A DNA stretch of 54,627 nucleotides. It comes from an uncultured Bacteroidales bacterium. Lineage in GTDB: Bacteria > Bacteroidota > Bacteroidia > Bacteroidales > UBA932. The stretch lies in NCBI GenBank assembly GCA_900321655.1, contig ONWU01000005.1:1-54627 (forward strand), read 5' to 3'. The notes below the pieces were generated by a model, which was not told where the DNA came from, searched no databases, and was given only the letters and a program-made list of their open reading frames with translations. Below, in pieces: positions 43,061 to 51,143 of the stretch. The position numbers and the translations under genes were made by a program. How positions within the stretch are numbered: position 1 is the stretch's first letter; every line of letters starts with the position of its first letter.

Positions 43061-45613
43061 TTAGGTCAGGCTAATTACAAATTCTGTATAATCGTCTTTG
43101 GAGGAGTTCACCGTAATGTTGCCTCCGCAGTCGTGCATGATCTGCTGGCTCAGGTACAGGCCCACGCCGGGAGCCTCTGCGGTGGGCTTGGTGGTAAAGA
43201 AGGGGTCGAAAATCTTGTTCAGGATGCTTTCCTCGATACCTATACCGTTGTCGTAGATCTTGATGACGGCTTTGCCATCTTCCTCCAGCACGGACACCCG
43301 GATGACGGGACTGTACGGGGCACCACCTTTCTCGGCCTTCTTCTTGATGGCATAAATGCTGTTGGCCAGCATGGACATCAAGGACTTGCCCATCTGATCG
43401 GCCACCACATTCCGCATCAGGGGAGCAGCAGGCAGGTTGGTCTCTACCTGGATGCCCAGGGCGTTGATTTCGCTGGCATAGTAGGCCTTGAGCTTGTCTA
43501 CGCACTGCTGGCTAAGCTGGACCAGATCGGTGGGCTCGAACTTTTGGGAGCGTTCCTTAAGCATTTCCTCCATGGCCTTCAGGGTACGGGTGGTGGAGGT
43601 TCCGTGCTGCTCGATCTTTTCCAGGTTGGTATTCATCATGTCCATTACATCCACGGAATCTTCATAGATGTCGGGTGTAAGGCGGTCTTTTTCATCCTCA
43701 ATGTTCTGCCGCATGTCCTTGGCCAGCCCCAGCGTCAGATGCGCAAAGTTGTTGATGTAGTTCATGGGGTTGAGAATACGGTCAATGAGGCCTTTGGTGA
43801 GTTTACCGATGGCGGCCTCCCGCTCCTGGCGGAGCAGCTGGTCCTGGGCCGACCGGAGTTCTTTGGTCCTCTCGTCCACAATGGCTTCCAGCCTTTCCTG
43901 TTCCTCCGCCATACGGCGCATACGGTGCTGGAACCAGAGATAGACCAGCCCCACGGCAATCATCAGGTAAACGAGCAGGGAGTACCAGCGCACAAAGAAC
44001 GGGTAGGGTCTCTTGAACTCGTACGGGATGCTTTGGCTAATCTGGCCGAAGGCGTCCTTGGAGCGGACCTCTACCTGGTAGGAACCAAAGTTGATGTCTG
44101 CGAACAGGTATTCCTGCTGGGCGCTCCAGGCCGACCAGGCGTTGTCGTTATGCAGGCGGTAGCTGTACAGGGTCTCTCCGAGGGGGTCCAGTTTGTCATT
44201 GGCAAAACTGAGGGAGAGTCCTCCGTCGTTGAAATTGAAACGGCGGATGTGCAGCTGGGGCGTATACAGTTGGGCCGAAGCGCACTGGCCCAGGTTGAAC
44301 CGGATCAGTTCCTCATAGTCTCCTATCCAGGCAAGTCCGCCATGGACCAGCATGGCGTTGACTTTGGATTGGTCAAAGGGCTCCACCCACTCTTCCAGGT
44401 CTTCTGGCATATCGTCGTAGAAGAGGCCGGTGCCGTCACTGTTGCCGTGCCACACGTTGCCCTGGTTGTCTACGTACTCAAAGAGTTTGGAGATGGGGCC
44501 TTCGTCTTTCTTCTGGAACCGGTGGCCGCCGGCTTCCATAAAATAATAGTCACCGGCCAGGGTCAGGGCCCACATGCCTTGTCCGTCTTTCTTGAAACTG
44601 GTGATATTGGGAATATCGCCCACGGTTTGGATCTCCTCTCCGGGGCGGAAGCGGCAGACGCGCTCCAGTTCTCCTACCAGGTAGGAACCGTCTCCCAGGG
44701 CGGCTATGGAAAGGGAGAACTTGGTGGTTAACTGGCGTACTTTCCCGCTGGTGTACTCATAAAGGCCGTCCGAGGTGGCTACATAGAGGGTACCGTTTGC
44801 GCCCTGGACCATCTGCCAGCAGGCGTGGTTGATTTGCGGAACCTGGACAAAACGCTGCCCTTCCAGGCGGAAAAGGCCCTGGAACGTGCCCAGCATCAGG
44901 GTAGGGCCGCACATCTCCAGGCAGGAGATCTGACCCCGGAATCCTTCCTTTTCCGTAAAGCGGGTGTAGATTTCGGAGACGGAAACGCTGAAGACGCCGT
45001 TATCCGTGGCGCCCCAGACCGTTCCCTTGCCGTCATAGGCCAGCTTGGTGATACTGTTGGAGCAGAGCCCGTTTTCTACATTGATTTTCCAAACTTCCTC
45101 TCCCTGTGCATTGAGGGCTATGATACCATCCGTGGCCGTGGCCAGGAGGGTGCGGTTGTCGCTTAGCTTGAGACGCTGGTAAACCTCAATGTCTTTCCAG
45201 CGGTCCACGACGGTATCTCCGCTGCGCTTTTTGCCGGAAAACGGGGTGTAGGAAACGCGGATGGAATCCCCCTCAAAGGATTCTACCTTTCCCGTTAGAT
45301 TGATGCCGTCAAAGAGGATGGCGCCGTCGGCATCCTTGCGCAGGCTTACAACACGGGAGATGTCGGGCGTATGGACCATGGTCCAGTGAACATGGTTGTA
45401 CACCAGGAGACCTTCAAAGTTGGCAAAGAAGGTGTGGCCTTCGTCGTCGCAGAGGACATCGAAGTTGCGGTTGTGGGCATCGTACTGGCCGGCCGAGTAG
45501 TTCCGGAAGAACGGGATGCCCATGTGGGCGTCCGTTCCGCTTTGGGCGGCAGCCTGCACCGTGCACAGCAGCACGGCGGCCATCAAACTGATATGATACG
45601 CTAACCTTCTCAT
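43061..45613 (-). CDS. Propeller/Y_Y_Y membrane sensor with degenerate histidine kinase domain
   Basis: This 850-residue protein has a signal peptide (1-22), a periplasmic sensor of two-component propeller repeats (about 25-430), a Y_Y_Y-like domain (about 460-555), a membrane helix (about 560-585), a coiled coil, and a kinase core. In the H box the usual H-E is replaced by Asp611-Arg612 (GLIDRILNPMNY), while the ATPase motifs remain (DNGIGI, FFTTK, GVGLYL). It is probably a pseudo-kinase working with the soluble kinase encoded 6 nt downstream. Start 45613 overlaps the WD40-like gene stop by 4 nt; a longer frame to 45658 would spoil the signal peptide. Confidence 0.87.
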   Translation of the reverse strand: MRRLAYHISLMAAVLLCTVQAAAQSGTDAHMGIPFFRNYSAGQYDAHNRNFDVLCDDEGHTFFANFEGLLVYNHVHWTMVHTPDISRVVSLRKDADGAILFDGINLTGKVESFEGDSIRVSYTPFSGKKRSGDTVVDRWKDIEVYQRLKLSDNRTLLATATDGIIALNAQGEEVWKINVENGLCSNSITKLAYDGKGTVWGATDNGVFSVSVSEIYTRFTEKEGFRGQISCLEMCGPTLMLGTFQGLFRLEGQRFVQVPQINHACWQMVQGANGTLYVATSDGLYEYTSGKVRQLTTKFSLSIAALGDGSYLVGELERVCRFRPGEEIQTVGDIPNITSFKKDGQGMWALTLAGDYYFMEAGGHRFQKKDEGPISKLFEYVDNQGNVWHGNSDGTGLFYDDMPEDLEEWVEPFDQSKVNAMLVHGGLAWIGDYEELIRFNLGQCASAQLYTPQLHIRRFNFNDGGLSLSFANDKLDPLGETLYSYRLHNDNAWSAWSAQQEYLFADINFGSYQVEVRSKDAFGQISQSIPYEFKRPYPFFVRWYSLLVYLMIAVGLVYLWFQHRMRRMAEEQERLEAIVDERTKELRSAQDQLLRQEREAAIGKLTKGLIDRILNPMNYINNFAHLTLGLAKDMRQNIEDEKDRLTPDIYEDSVDVMDMMNTNLEKIEQHGTSTTRTLKAMEEMLKERSQKFEPTDLVQLSQQCVDKLKAYYASEINALGIQVETNLPAAPLMRNVVADQMGKSLMSMLANSIYAIKKKAEKGGAPYSPVIRVSVLEEDGKAVIKIYDNGIGIEESILNKIFDPFFTTKPTAEAPGVGLYLSQQIMHDCGGNITVNSSKDDYTEFVISLT

Positions 45614-47274
45614 TTGAACTTCATATATGGAATGGAGGCGCCAACGTAACGGGTCCATTCCTGTTGGGTGAGATTCCGGTTGATTCTGCGATACACCTGC
45701 CCGGCCATGTCATCGGCCGATGAATTGAGCGTCATCACGTTGCCGGAGGAGGTGCCAATCCAGACGGTTTTGCCATCGGCGTCTCCGCATACGGACAAGG
45801 TCCATCCGTCAAACGTATAATCTACGGGGACCAGCCATTCTGTGGGGATGCTCTTGCTGTCCGTGGGCTGCCTGGTTACAACTACCGATTCTTGCTGCAG
45901 CTCTTCCTGGAAGGTTAATCTGCTCTCATACAGCAGGTTGTTCATGCTCCAGATAAAGACCGTCTTGTCGTAGCCGCCGGTAACGACCACATCCCCCAGC
46001 ATGGTGATGCTGATGCAGCGCGACTTGTGGGCGGCCAGGGTTTCCATGACACGGTTATACTTATTGAGGGGGTATACCGTTCCGTCTTCCACGCCCAGCA
46101 GCAGGCACTGGGTGGCGCTGTCAAAGCAAGCGGCGGTAACCACATACGGGACAAGGGGTTTCTTATATTCAATGGTACCCGCTATATCCATCTCTGCGTA
46201 GGAGCCGTCTGCGAAGAAAAGGCAGATGGTCTCGTTGCGGCTCACCAAGGCCGAAAGGGTCTTGGTAAGGGTTACGCTTCCCGTAATCTTCCCGCCGGAG
46301 AACCAGCTCAGGCTTGTGCGGCCTGCCAGCAGCAGACCTTTGCCCATGCCGATTATTTTGAAATAATTCTCCTCGGGAAGCTGGATTTCTTCCAGATTGC
46401 TCTGGAAATCGAGGATGCAGAGGGGACCCTTGTTCGAGAGGGCGTAAATCTTTCCGTCCGTTACCTGCACATCCCGGAAGTCGTATTGGGGATCGAACAG
46501 GAGGGTTTGGGCCGACAGGCTTTTGGCATTGCCCCGGGAGCCTGCGGTTATCCATTCCACCTCACCGTAATTGGTGACGGCTACGCACTGGCCCGGCGTG
46601 CCGGGAATCTGGGAGATGGCGTTGACGGCGCCGTTTTCCGGAACCCGGTAGCGGGGGATGCCGCCCGTGGCCAATGTCAGGGACTTGAAGGTGTCTGAAT
46701 AATACTGGTTTCCCCGGTTGTTCTTCAGGAAATACCAGCTGGCGTAGGCCAGGAGGTTGGCCACTTCGGACTCTCCTGCTTCCCGCCTTACCTGGGAGCT
46801 GACCGCCAGGCTCCGGGCCTGGGTACGGCGGTTGAGCGTATCGGTCACGTTTTTGGCATACGTGGCCTCATCTCTCTGCTCTTCGGCTATCATCTGCTGC
46901 CTTTCGGCATTGATACGTTCTTTTTCGGCCAATTCTGCAGCGGCATGGGCCTTTTGTTCCGCCTCATGGGCGGCGCGGCTTTCCATTTCCGCTCGCTGGG
47001 CGTTGCGGGTGGCCAGGATGGATTGTTCTTCGGCCCGGTCTCTCTGCTGGTCGGAGATGGCTTTCTGCTGATAGGCAATATCCTCCATCTGCTGGCTTAC
47101 GCGCTTGACGATGGCGGCATCCTTTTCGGCTTCCACCAGGCGGTCCATTTCTTCCTGCATGGCCTCCAGCTCCCGCTGGGAATGCCTGCTTCCCAGGTGG
47201 TAGGAGACAACCGCCACGCCAATCAGGAGCACGGCCGCTACCACTGCATATAATATGATTGGACGGATTTTCAC
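45610..47274 (-). CDS. Membrane-anchored coiled-coil/WD40-like beta-propeller protein
   Basis: This 554-residue protein has one N-terminal helix (about 7-27), a long charged coiled coil (about 30-150, with runs like ERINAERQQMIAEEQR) and a C-terminal beta-propeller-like region (about 215-525, including VVVTGGYDKTVFIWSMNN). It ends in RNLTQQEWTRYVGASIPY, a tail very like that of WD40-containing nSTAND proteins. No ATPase domain is present. It starts with GTG, overlapping the REC-SpoIIE stop (GTGA). It may be a scaffold or phosphatase target at the membrane; no function is established. Confidence 0.8.
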   Translation of the reverse strand: MKIRPIILYAVVAAVLLIGVAVVSYHLGSRHSQRELEAMQEEMDRLVEAEKDAAIVKRVSQQMEDIAYQQKAISDQQRDRAEEQSILATRNAQRAEMESRAAHEAEQKAHAAAELAEKERINAERQQMIAEEQRDEATYAKNVTDTLNRRTQARSLAVSSQVRREAGESEVANLLAYASWYFLKNNRGNQYYSDTFKSLTLATGGIPRYRVPENGAVNAISQIPGTPGQCVAVTNYGEVEWITAGSRGNAKSLSAQTLLFDPQYDFRDVQVTDGKIYALSNKGPLCILDFQSNLEEIQLPEENYFKIIGMGKGLLLAGRTSLSWFSGGKITGSVTLTKTLSALVSRNETICLFFADGSYAEMDIAGTIEYKKPLVPYVVTAACFDSATQCLLLGVEDGTVYPLNKYNRVMETLAAHKSRCISITMLGDVVVTGGYDKTVFIWSMNNLLYESRLTFQEELQQESVVVTRQPTDSKSIPTEWLVPVDYTFDGWTLSVCGDADGKTVWIGTSSGNVMTLNSSADDMAGQVYRRINRNLTQQEWTRYVGASIPYMKFK

Positions 47275-48434
47275 TTTCTACGGATTACTAACTGGGTGAT
47301 ATCGTCACTCTGGGCGGCGCCGTTGATGAACTCTTTGACCTTGGCGTTGACGGTGTCCACGATGTGTTTGCTGTCTGCGCCCTTGCACTCTGCCAGGGCT
47401 TCTTCCAGGCGGGACTCGCCAAATTGGTCGTGGTTCTTGTTCTCGGCCTCGGTTACGCCGTCCGTATACATGAAGAGGGTGTCCCCGGGTTCGAGCTCAA
47501 GCGTATCGCAGCTGAAAGGCATGTCGGGAACGGCCCCCAGAACCAGGTTGCAGGGCGATTTCACTACCTCCACCTGCCCATCGGCCTTAAGGATGTAAGG
47601 CGGGTTGTGGCCGGCGTTGGTGAAGGTGATCTGGCCGGTCTGCAAGTCGTAGATGCCGTAGAATACGGTTACGAACATGGAACCTACGCTTTCGTCGCAC
47701 AGGATGTCGTTGACCGTACTCATGCACTCGTTGGTGGGTTTGTCCTGGAGACCGGTAGCCTTGATGAGGGTACGGCTTACTGCCATGAAGATGGCGGCGG
47801 GCACACCCTTGCCGCTTACATCGGCTATGGTAAAGCCCATTCTGTGGTCGTCAATGGGGAAGAAGTCGTAAAAGTCTCCTCCTACATCCTTGGCGGCCAG
47901 CATGCTGGCGTAGATGTTCACTTTGTCTGCATCCTGGAGCTTGAGATCGAAGGTGCGGGGAAGGATGGCATGCTGGATTTCCCGGGCTACGGAGAGGTCT
48001 GTCTGGATGTCCACCAGTTGGGCATGCTCCTTCTGGGCGCTGCGGATATACTCGATCTGCTCCACCGCCTTGTCAATGGTGCGCTGGAGGTCGTCCAGGT
48101 CTATGGGCTTGGTGGCAAAGTCGAAGGCGCCTCCGTTCATGGCCTGACGGATGTTATCCATGTCTCCATAAGCGCTTACCATGATGCACTTGAGGGACGG
48201 GATACGCATCTCGTTAATCTTTGCCAGAAGCGTAAGGCCATCCATCTCGGGCATGTTGATGTCCGAGAGGATGATGGAAATATCCGGATGCTTGAGAAGG
48301 ACCTGGAGTGCCTCCAGCCCGTTGTGGGCAAAAAAGAACTCGTATTCCCCATTTCTGATCTTTCTGCGGAAGTATTGCGTCAGCAACAGTTCAAGATCGG
48401 TTTCGTCGTCTACGCTGAGTATTTTAATGGACAT
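47271..48434 (-). CDS. Response regulator fused to SpoIIE/PP2C-type phosphatase
   Basis: This 387-residue protein has a receiver domain (1-125) with the acidic pair Asp9-Asp10, phospho-accepting Asp58 (LSDINMPEMDG), Ser87 and Lys109. A linker helix leads to a SpoIIE/RsbU-type phosphatase domain (about 150-387; GGDFYDFF, IADVSGKGVPAA, NAGHNPPY, MYTDGVTEAEN). Receiver phosphorylation is expected to control Ser/Thr dephosphorylation of a partner. It is the first gene of the six-gene operon and has a perfect -7 box 27 nt upstream. No STAS or anti-sigma gene is nearby, so the phosphatase target is unknown. Confidence 0.92.
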   Translation of the reverse strand: MSIKILSVDDETDLELLLTQYFRRKIRNGEYEFFFAHNGLEALQVLLKHPDISIILSDINMPEMDGLTLLAKINEMRIPSLKCIMVSAYGDMDNIRQAMNGGAFDFATKPIDLDDLQRTIDKAVEQIEYIRSAQKEHAQLVDIQTDLSVAREIQHAILPRTFDLKLQDADKVNIYASMLAAKDVGGDFYDFFPIDDHRMGFTIADVSGKGVPAAIFMAVSRTLIKATGLQDKPTNECMSTVNDILCDESVGSMFVTVFYGIYDLQTGQITFTNAGHNPPYILKADGQVEVVKSPCNLVLGAVPDMPFSCDTLELEPGDTLFMYTDGVTEAENKNHDQFGESRLEEALAECKGADSKHIVDTVNAKVKEFINGAAQSDDITQLVIRRK

Positions 48435-48461
48435 TGCAACAGTTGGTAACTAATTATCCCT

Positions 48462-48469
48462 CAAATATA
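48462..48469 (-). promoter_or_regulatory. Promoter of the signalling/NRPS-like operon
   Basis: A perfect minus-strand -7 box TATATTTG (48469-48462) lies 27 nt before the REC-SpoIIE ATG and 26 nt after the kbl stop. No other perfect -7 box was noticed between 48434 and 37378 in the gaps, which are all 20 nt or shorter. Confidence 0.65.
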
Positions 48470-48495
48470 ATAAAAATCTTTTAAAACGCTATTTT

Positions 48496-49686
48496 TTACT
48501 TGATAACGCCCAGTTCCTTGCCCACCTTGATGAAGGCGGCGATGGCTTTGTCCAGGTGCTGTCTCTCGTGGGCGGCACTCAGCTGCACGCGGATGCGGGC
48601 CTGGCCCTTGGGAACCACCGGATAGTAGAAACCGGTTACGAAGATGCCCTCTTCGGCCATCTTGGCGGCGAATTTCTGGGACAGGGGAGCGTCGTACAGC
48701 ATGACGGCGCAAATGGCGCTCTGGGTGGGCTTGATGTCGAAGCCGGCGGCCATCATCTTGTCCCGGAAGTAGTTCACGTTCTCCACCAGCTTGTCGTGCA
48801 GGGCGTCGCTCTCTTTGAGGATCTTGAAGGTTTCCAGGGCGGCGCCGGCAATCATCGGCGGAATGGAGTTGGAGAACAGGTACGGACGGGAGCGCTGGCG
48901 GAGCATGTCGATGATTTCCTTGCGGCCGGTGGTGAAACCGCCCACGGCACCGCCGAAAGCCTTGCCCAGGGTGCCGGTGAAGATATCTATGCGGCCGTAG
49001 CAGTTAAACTGTTCCGCTACGCCATGACCGGTGCGGCCCACCACGCCGGCGCTGTGGCTCTCGTCCACCATCACCAGGGCGTCGTATTTTTCGGCCAGGT
49101 CACAGATCTTGTCCATCGGGGCCACGTTGCCGTCCATGGAGAATACGCCGTCCGTGACGATGATGCGGAAACGGCAGGCCTGGGCTTCCTTGAGCTTTTC
49201 TTCCAGATCCTGCATATCGGCATTGTTGTAGCGGAAACGCTGGGCCTTGCACAGGCGCACGCCGTCAATGATGGAAGCGTGGTTGAGGGAGTCTGAGATA
49301 ATGGCGTCCTCGGCCGTGAAAAGGGGCTCGAACACACCGCCGTTGGCGTCGAAGCAGGCGGCGTACAGGATGGCGTCTTCCGTGTGGAAATAGTCTGCAA
49401 TGGCCTTTTCCAGCTCTTTGTGGATATCCTGGGTGCCGCAGATGAAGCGGACGGAGGACATTCCGTAACCTCGGGCGTCCATCGCCTTCTTGGCGGCTTC
49501 GATGAGCCGGGCGTTATCGGCCAGGCCCAGATAGTTGTTGGCGCAGAAGTTAAGGGCCTCGCTGCCGTCCTGCAGCTTGATGCAGGCGCTTTGGGCCGAT
49601 GCGATATTTCTTTCTCTCTTGTAAAGGCCGGCCTCGTCGATGGCTTGGAGCTCGGCACTCAGATGCTGTTGAAATTTTCCGTACAT
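48496..49686 (-). CDS. kbl: 2-amino-3-ketobutyrate CoA ligase (glycine C-acetyltransferase)
   Basis: This 396-residue pyridoxal-phosphate enzyme cleaves 2-amino-3-oxobutyrate with CoA to glycine and acetyl-CoA, the second step of threonine breakdown. It has the alpha-oxoamine synthase signature with Lys242 (GTLGKAFGGAVGG), DESHSAG and FCANNYLGL. Length matches Kbl; serine palmitoyltransferase of the same family was considered, but the divergent threonine dehydrogenase gene argues for Kbl. It has a minus-strand -7 box TAAATTTG at 49714-49707, 20 nt before the ATG. Confidence 0.93.
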   Translation of the reverse strand: MYGKFQQHLSAELQAIDEAGLYKRERNIASAQSACIKLQDGSEALNFCANNYLGLADNARLIEAAKKAMDARGYGMSSVRFICGTQDIHKELEKAIADYFHTEDAILYAACFDANGGVFEPLFTAEDAIISDSLNHASIIDGVRLCKAQRFRYNNADMQDLEEKLKEAQACRFRIIVTDGVFSMDGNVAPMDKICDLAEKYDALVMVDESHSAGVVGRTGHGVAEQFNCYGRIDIFTGTLGKAFGGAVGGFTTGRKEIIDMLRQRSRPYLFSNSIPPMIAGAALETFKILKESDALHDKLVENVNYFRDKMMAAGFDIKPTQSAICAVMLYDAPLSQKFAAKMAEEGIFVTGFYYPVVPKGQARIRVQLSAAHERQHLDKAIAAFIKVGKELGVIK

Positions 49687-49706
49687 AGTTATTTGTTTTA
49701 TGCTTT

Positions 49707-49756
49707 CAAATTTAGCGATTTTATCTTGAAAATATACGTAAAATGTAATAAATTTG
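49707..49756. promoter_or_regulatory. Divergent promoters of kbl and tdh
   Basis: Perfect -7 boxes TAAATTTG face outward: minus strand 49714-49707 for kbl, plus strand 49749-49756 for tdh, each about 20 nt from its ATG. Confidence 0.7.
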
Positions 49757-49775
49757 CGCGGATAAAATCGAAAGT

Positions 49776-50729
49776 ATGAAGAATGTTCTGGTGATTGGCT
49801 CCACGGGCCAGATTGGTTCGGAACTCACGATGAAAATCCGTCGTGAGGTGCCGGGAAGCACGGTTGTGGCAGGTTATATTCCGGGTGCAGAGCCCAAGGG
49901 AGAGCTGCTGGAAAGCGGCCCCTCTGCCGTGGCGGATGTCCGGGATGCCGCCGGTCTGGCTGCCATCGTGCAGGAGTACAAGATAGACACCATCTACAAC
50001 CTGGCCGCCCTCCTTTCCGCCGTTGCAGAAAGAAAGCCGCTGCTGGCCTGGGACATCCAGATGAACGGTCTTCTGAACATCCTGGAAATTGCCCGCGAAA
50101 AGGGCTGCGCCGTCTTCACGCCTTCTTCCATCGGCTCTTTCGGCCCGGAAACCCCGCACGTGGGAACGCCCCAGGATACCATCCAGAGGCCCCGTTCCAT
50201 GTACGGTGTCACCAAGGTGGCCACGGAGCTTCTGAGCGACTATTATTATCATAAATATGGTGTAGATACCCGTTCGGTCCGTTTCCCCGGCCTCATTTCC
50301 TATACTACGCTGCCCGGTGGCGGTACCACGGATTACGCCGTGGAGGTGTACTATTCGGCCGTAAAAGGGGAGGAGTTTGTATGCCCTATCGCCCCGGGTA
50401 CCTATATGGATATGATGTATATGCCGGACGCCCTTCATGCCGCCATCCAGCTCATGGTGGCAGACCCGTCCCGCCTGAAGCACCGCAATTCCTTCAACAT
50501 CGCCTCCATGAGTTTCGAGCCGGAGCAGATCTTCGCCAAGATCCGGGAATACATCCCTTCGCTCCGCGTCCGTTACGAGGTAGACCCCGTGCGCCAGGCC
50601 ATCGCCACCTCCTGGCCGGACAGCATGGACGATTCCTGCGCCCGCGAGGAATGGGATTGGAAGCCCACCTATGACATGGATTCCATGACCCGGGATATGA
50701 TCCGCCATCTTCGTGACAAGTTGCTGTAG
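49776..50729 (+). CDS. tdh: SDR-type L-threonine 3-dehydrogenase
   Basis: This 317-residue extended SDR begins with the NAD-binding GSTGQIGSEL and has the catalytic Tyr-x3-Lys in MYGVTKVATELL. It is the short-chain-dehydrogenase form of threonine dehydrogenase found in Bacteroidetes (related to UDP-galactose epimerases), not the zinc form. It oxidises threonine to 2-amino-3-oxobutyrate, the Kbl substrate. It is divergent from kbl on a shared 89 nt intergenic region and ends just before a strong terminator. Confidence 0.9.
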   Translation: MKNVLVIGSTGQIGSELTMKIRREVPGSTVVAGYIPGAEPKGELLESGPSAVADVRDAAGLAAIVQEYKIDTIYNLAALLSAVAERKPLLAWDIQMNGLLNILEIAREKGCAVFTPSSIGSFGPETPHVGTPQDTIQRPRSMYGVTKVATELLSDYYYHKYGVDTRSVRFPGLISYTTLPGGGTTDYAVEVYYSAVKGEEFVCPIAPGTYMDMMYMPDALHAAIQLMVADPSRLKHRNSFNIASMSFEPEQIFAKIREYIPSLRVRYEVDPVRQAIATSWPDSMDDSCAREEWDWKPTYDMDSMTRDMIRHLRDKLL

Positions 50730-50757
50730 TTTCAGCTTCTCGGAGTGTAAGAATAAA

Positions 50758-50805
50758 AAGGACCGATGCTTGCAGATTATAAGCATCGGCCCTTCTTTTT
50801 CTTTC
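50758..50805 (+). terminator. Terminator of tdh
   Basis: A stem of nine perfect pairs (50763-50771 with 50781-50789), extended by four more beyond one mismatch, has a 9 nt loop and is followed by a T-rich tract (CTTCTTTTTCTTTC). It lies about 30 nt after the tdh stop. Confidence 0.88.
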
Positions 50806-50990
50806 GATTTAATAGTGCGTGGATGGTTGTTCCAGGGCGTATATTAACCAATGCGCTACGTTTCAATTAATTAAATCTTTTTAATAAGACGTTCAAATCG
50901 GAATACTAAATTTGTCTTATTTGTATTATCGCTGATTATCAGCGACTTATAAAATTATTAAAAAAATTTGTAAAAAAAGTTTTGAAAAAA

Positions 50991-51021
50991 TTTGCAAATC
51001 CAAAAATTTGCCGTACCTTTG
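50991..51021 (+). promoter_or_regulatory. Strong orphan promoter
   Basis: A -33 TTTG (50991-50994), a 19 nt spacer and a perfect -7 TACCTTTG (51014-51021) sit behind A-tract-rich DNA. The next gene on this strand is over 1.3 kb away, so the promoter serves a short transcript. Confidence 0.78.
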
Positions 51022-51027
51022 TATCCG

Positions 51028-51143
51028 GATTGAGGAAGTGAGGTTCTCTCAACGGAATCAGTCTATTGGTTATTAGTTTTAGTGTTATTAATTATGTGGT
51101 TAGTGAGAGCGTCCGCCTGAGACAGGCCGACGTTTCTTTTTTT
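51028..51143 (+). ncRNA. Probable small RNA, about 115 nt
   Basis: A perfect promoter about 6 nt upstream and an intrinsic terminator (10 bp stem 51110-51119 with 51123-51132, one mismatch, AGA loop, then TTTCTTTTTTT) bracket a short transcription unit. The only start codon followed by a short frame is at 51094 (8 codons, MWLVRASA), whose stop lies in the terminator hairpin. No known RNA family was recognised. The transcript ends on the last codons of the convergent DUF389 gene. Confidence 0.55.
51110..51143 (+). terminator. Terminator of the small RNA
   Basis: A 10 bp stem with one mismatch and a 3 nt loop is followed by an eleven-base T-rich run. It overlaps the stop codon of the DUF389 gene on the opposite strand. 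Confidence 0.75.

Larger units (their letters stand above)
50730..51141. other. 412 nt intergenic region with terminator, palindrome and probable small RNA
   Basis: After tdh come a terminator (50758-50805), a second possible -7 box TAAATTTG (50907-50914), a perfect 17 bp palindrome (50929-50945, TCGCTGAT-T-ATCAGCGA), A-rich tracts, and a strong promoter (50991-51021) driving a transcript to the terminator at 51110-51143. I find no protein gene longer than 8 codons. The stretch is very AT-rich compared with its neighbours. Confidence 0.6.

Noticed and set aside
42647-44731. 694-codon plus-strand frame opposite the two kinase genes
   Set aside because: It spans the junction of two real genes on the other strand, and its composition (His/Val/Gly-rich) is typical of antisense shadows.
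48496-49686. Serine palmitoyltransferase for sphingolipid synthesis
   Set aside because: Length and motifs fit Kbl, and the divergent neighbour is a threonine dehydrogenase that makes the Kbl substrate.
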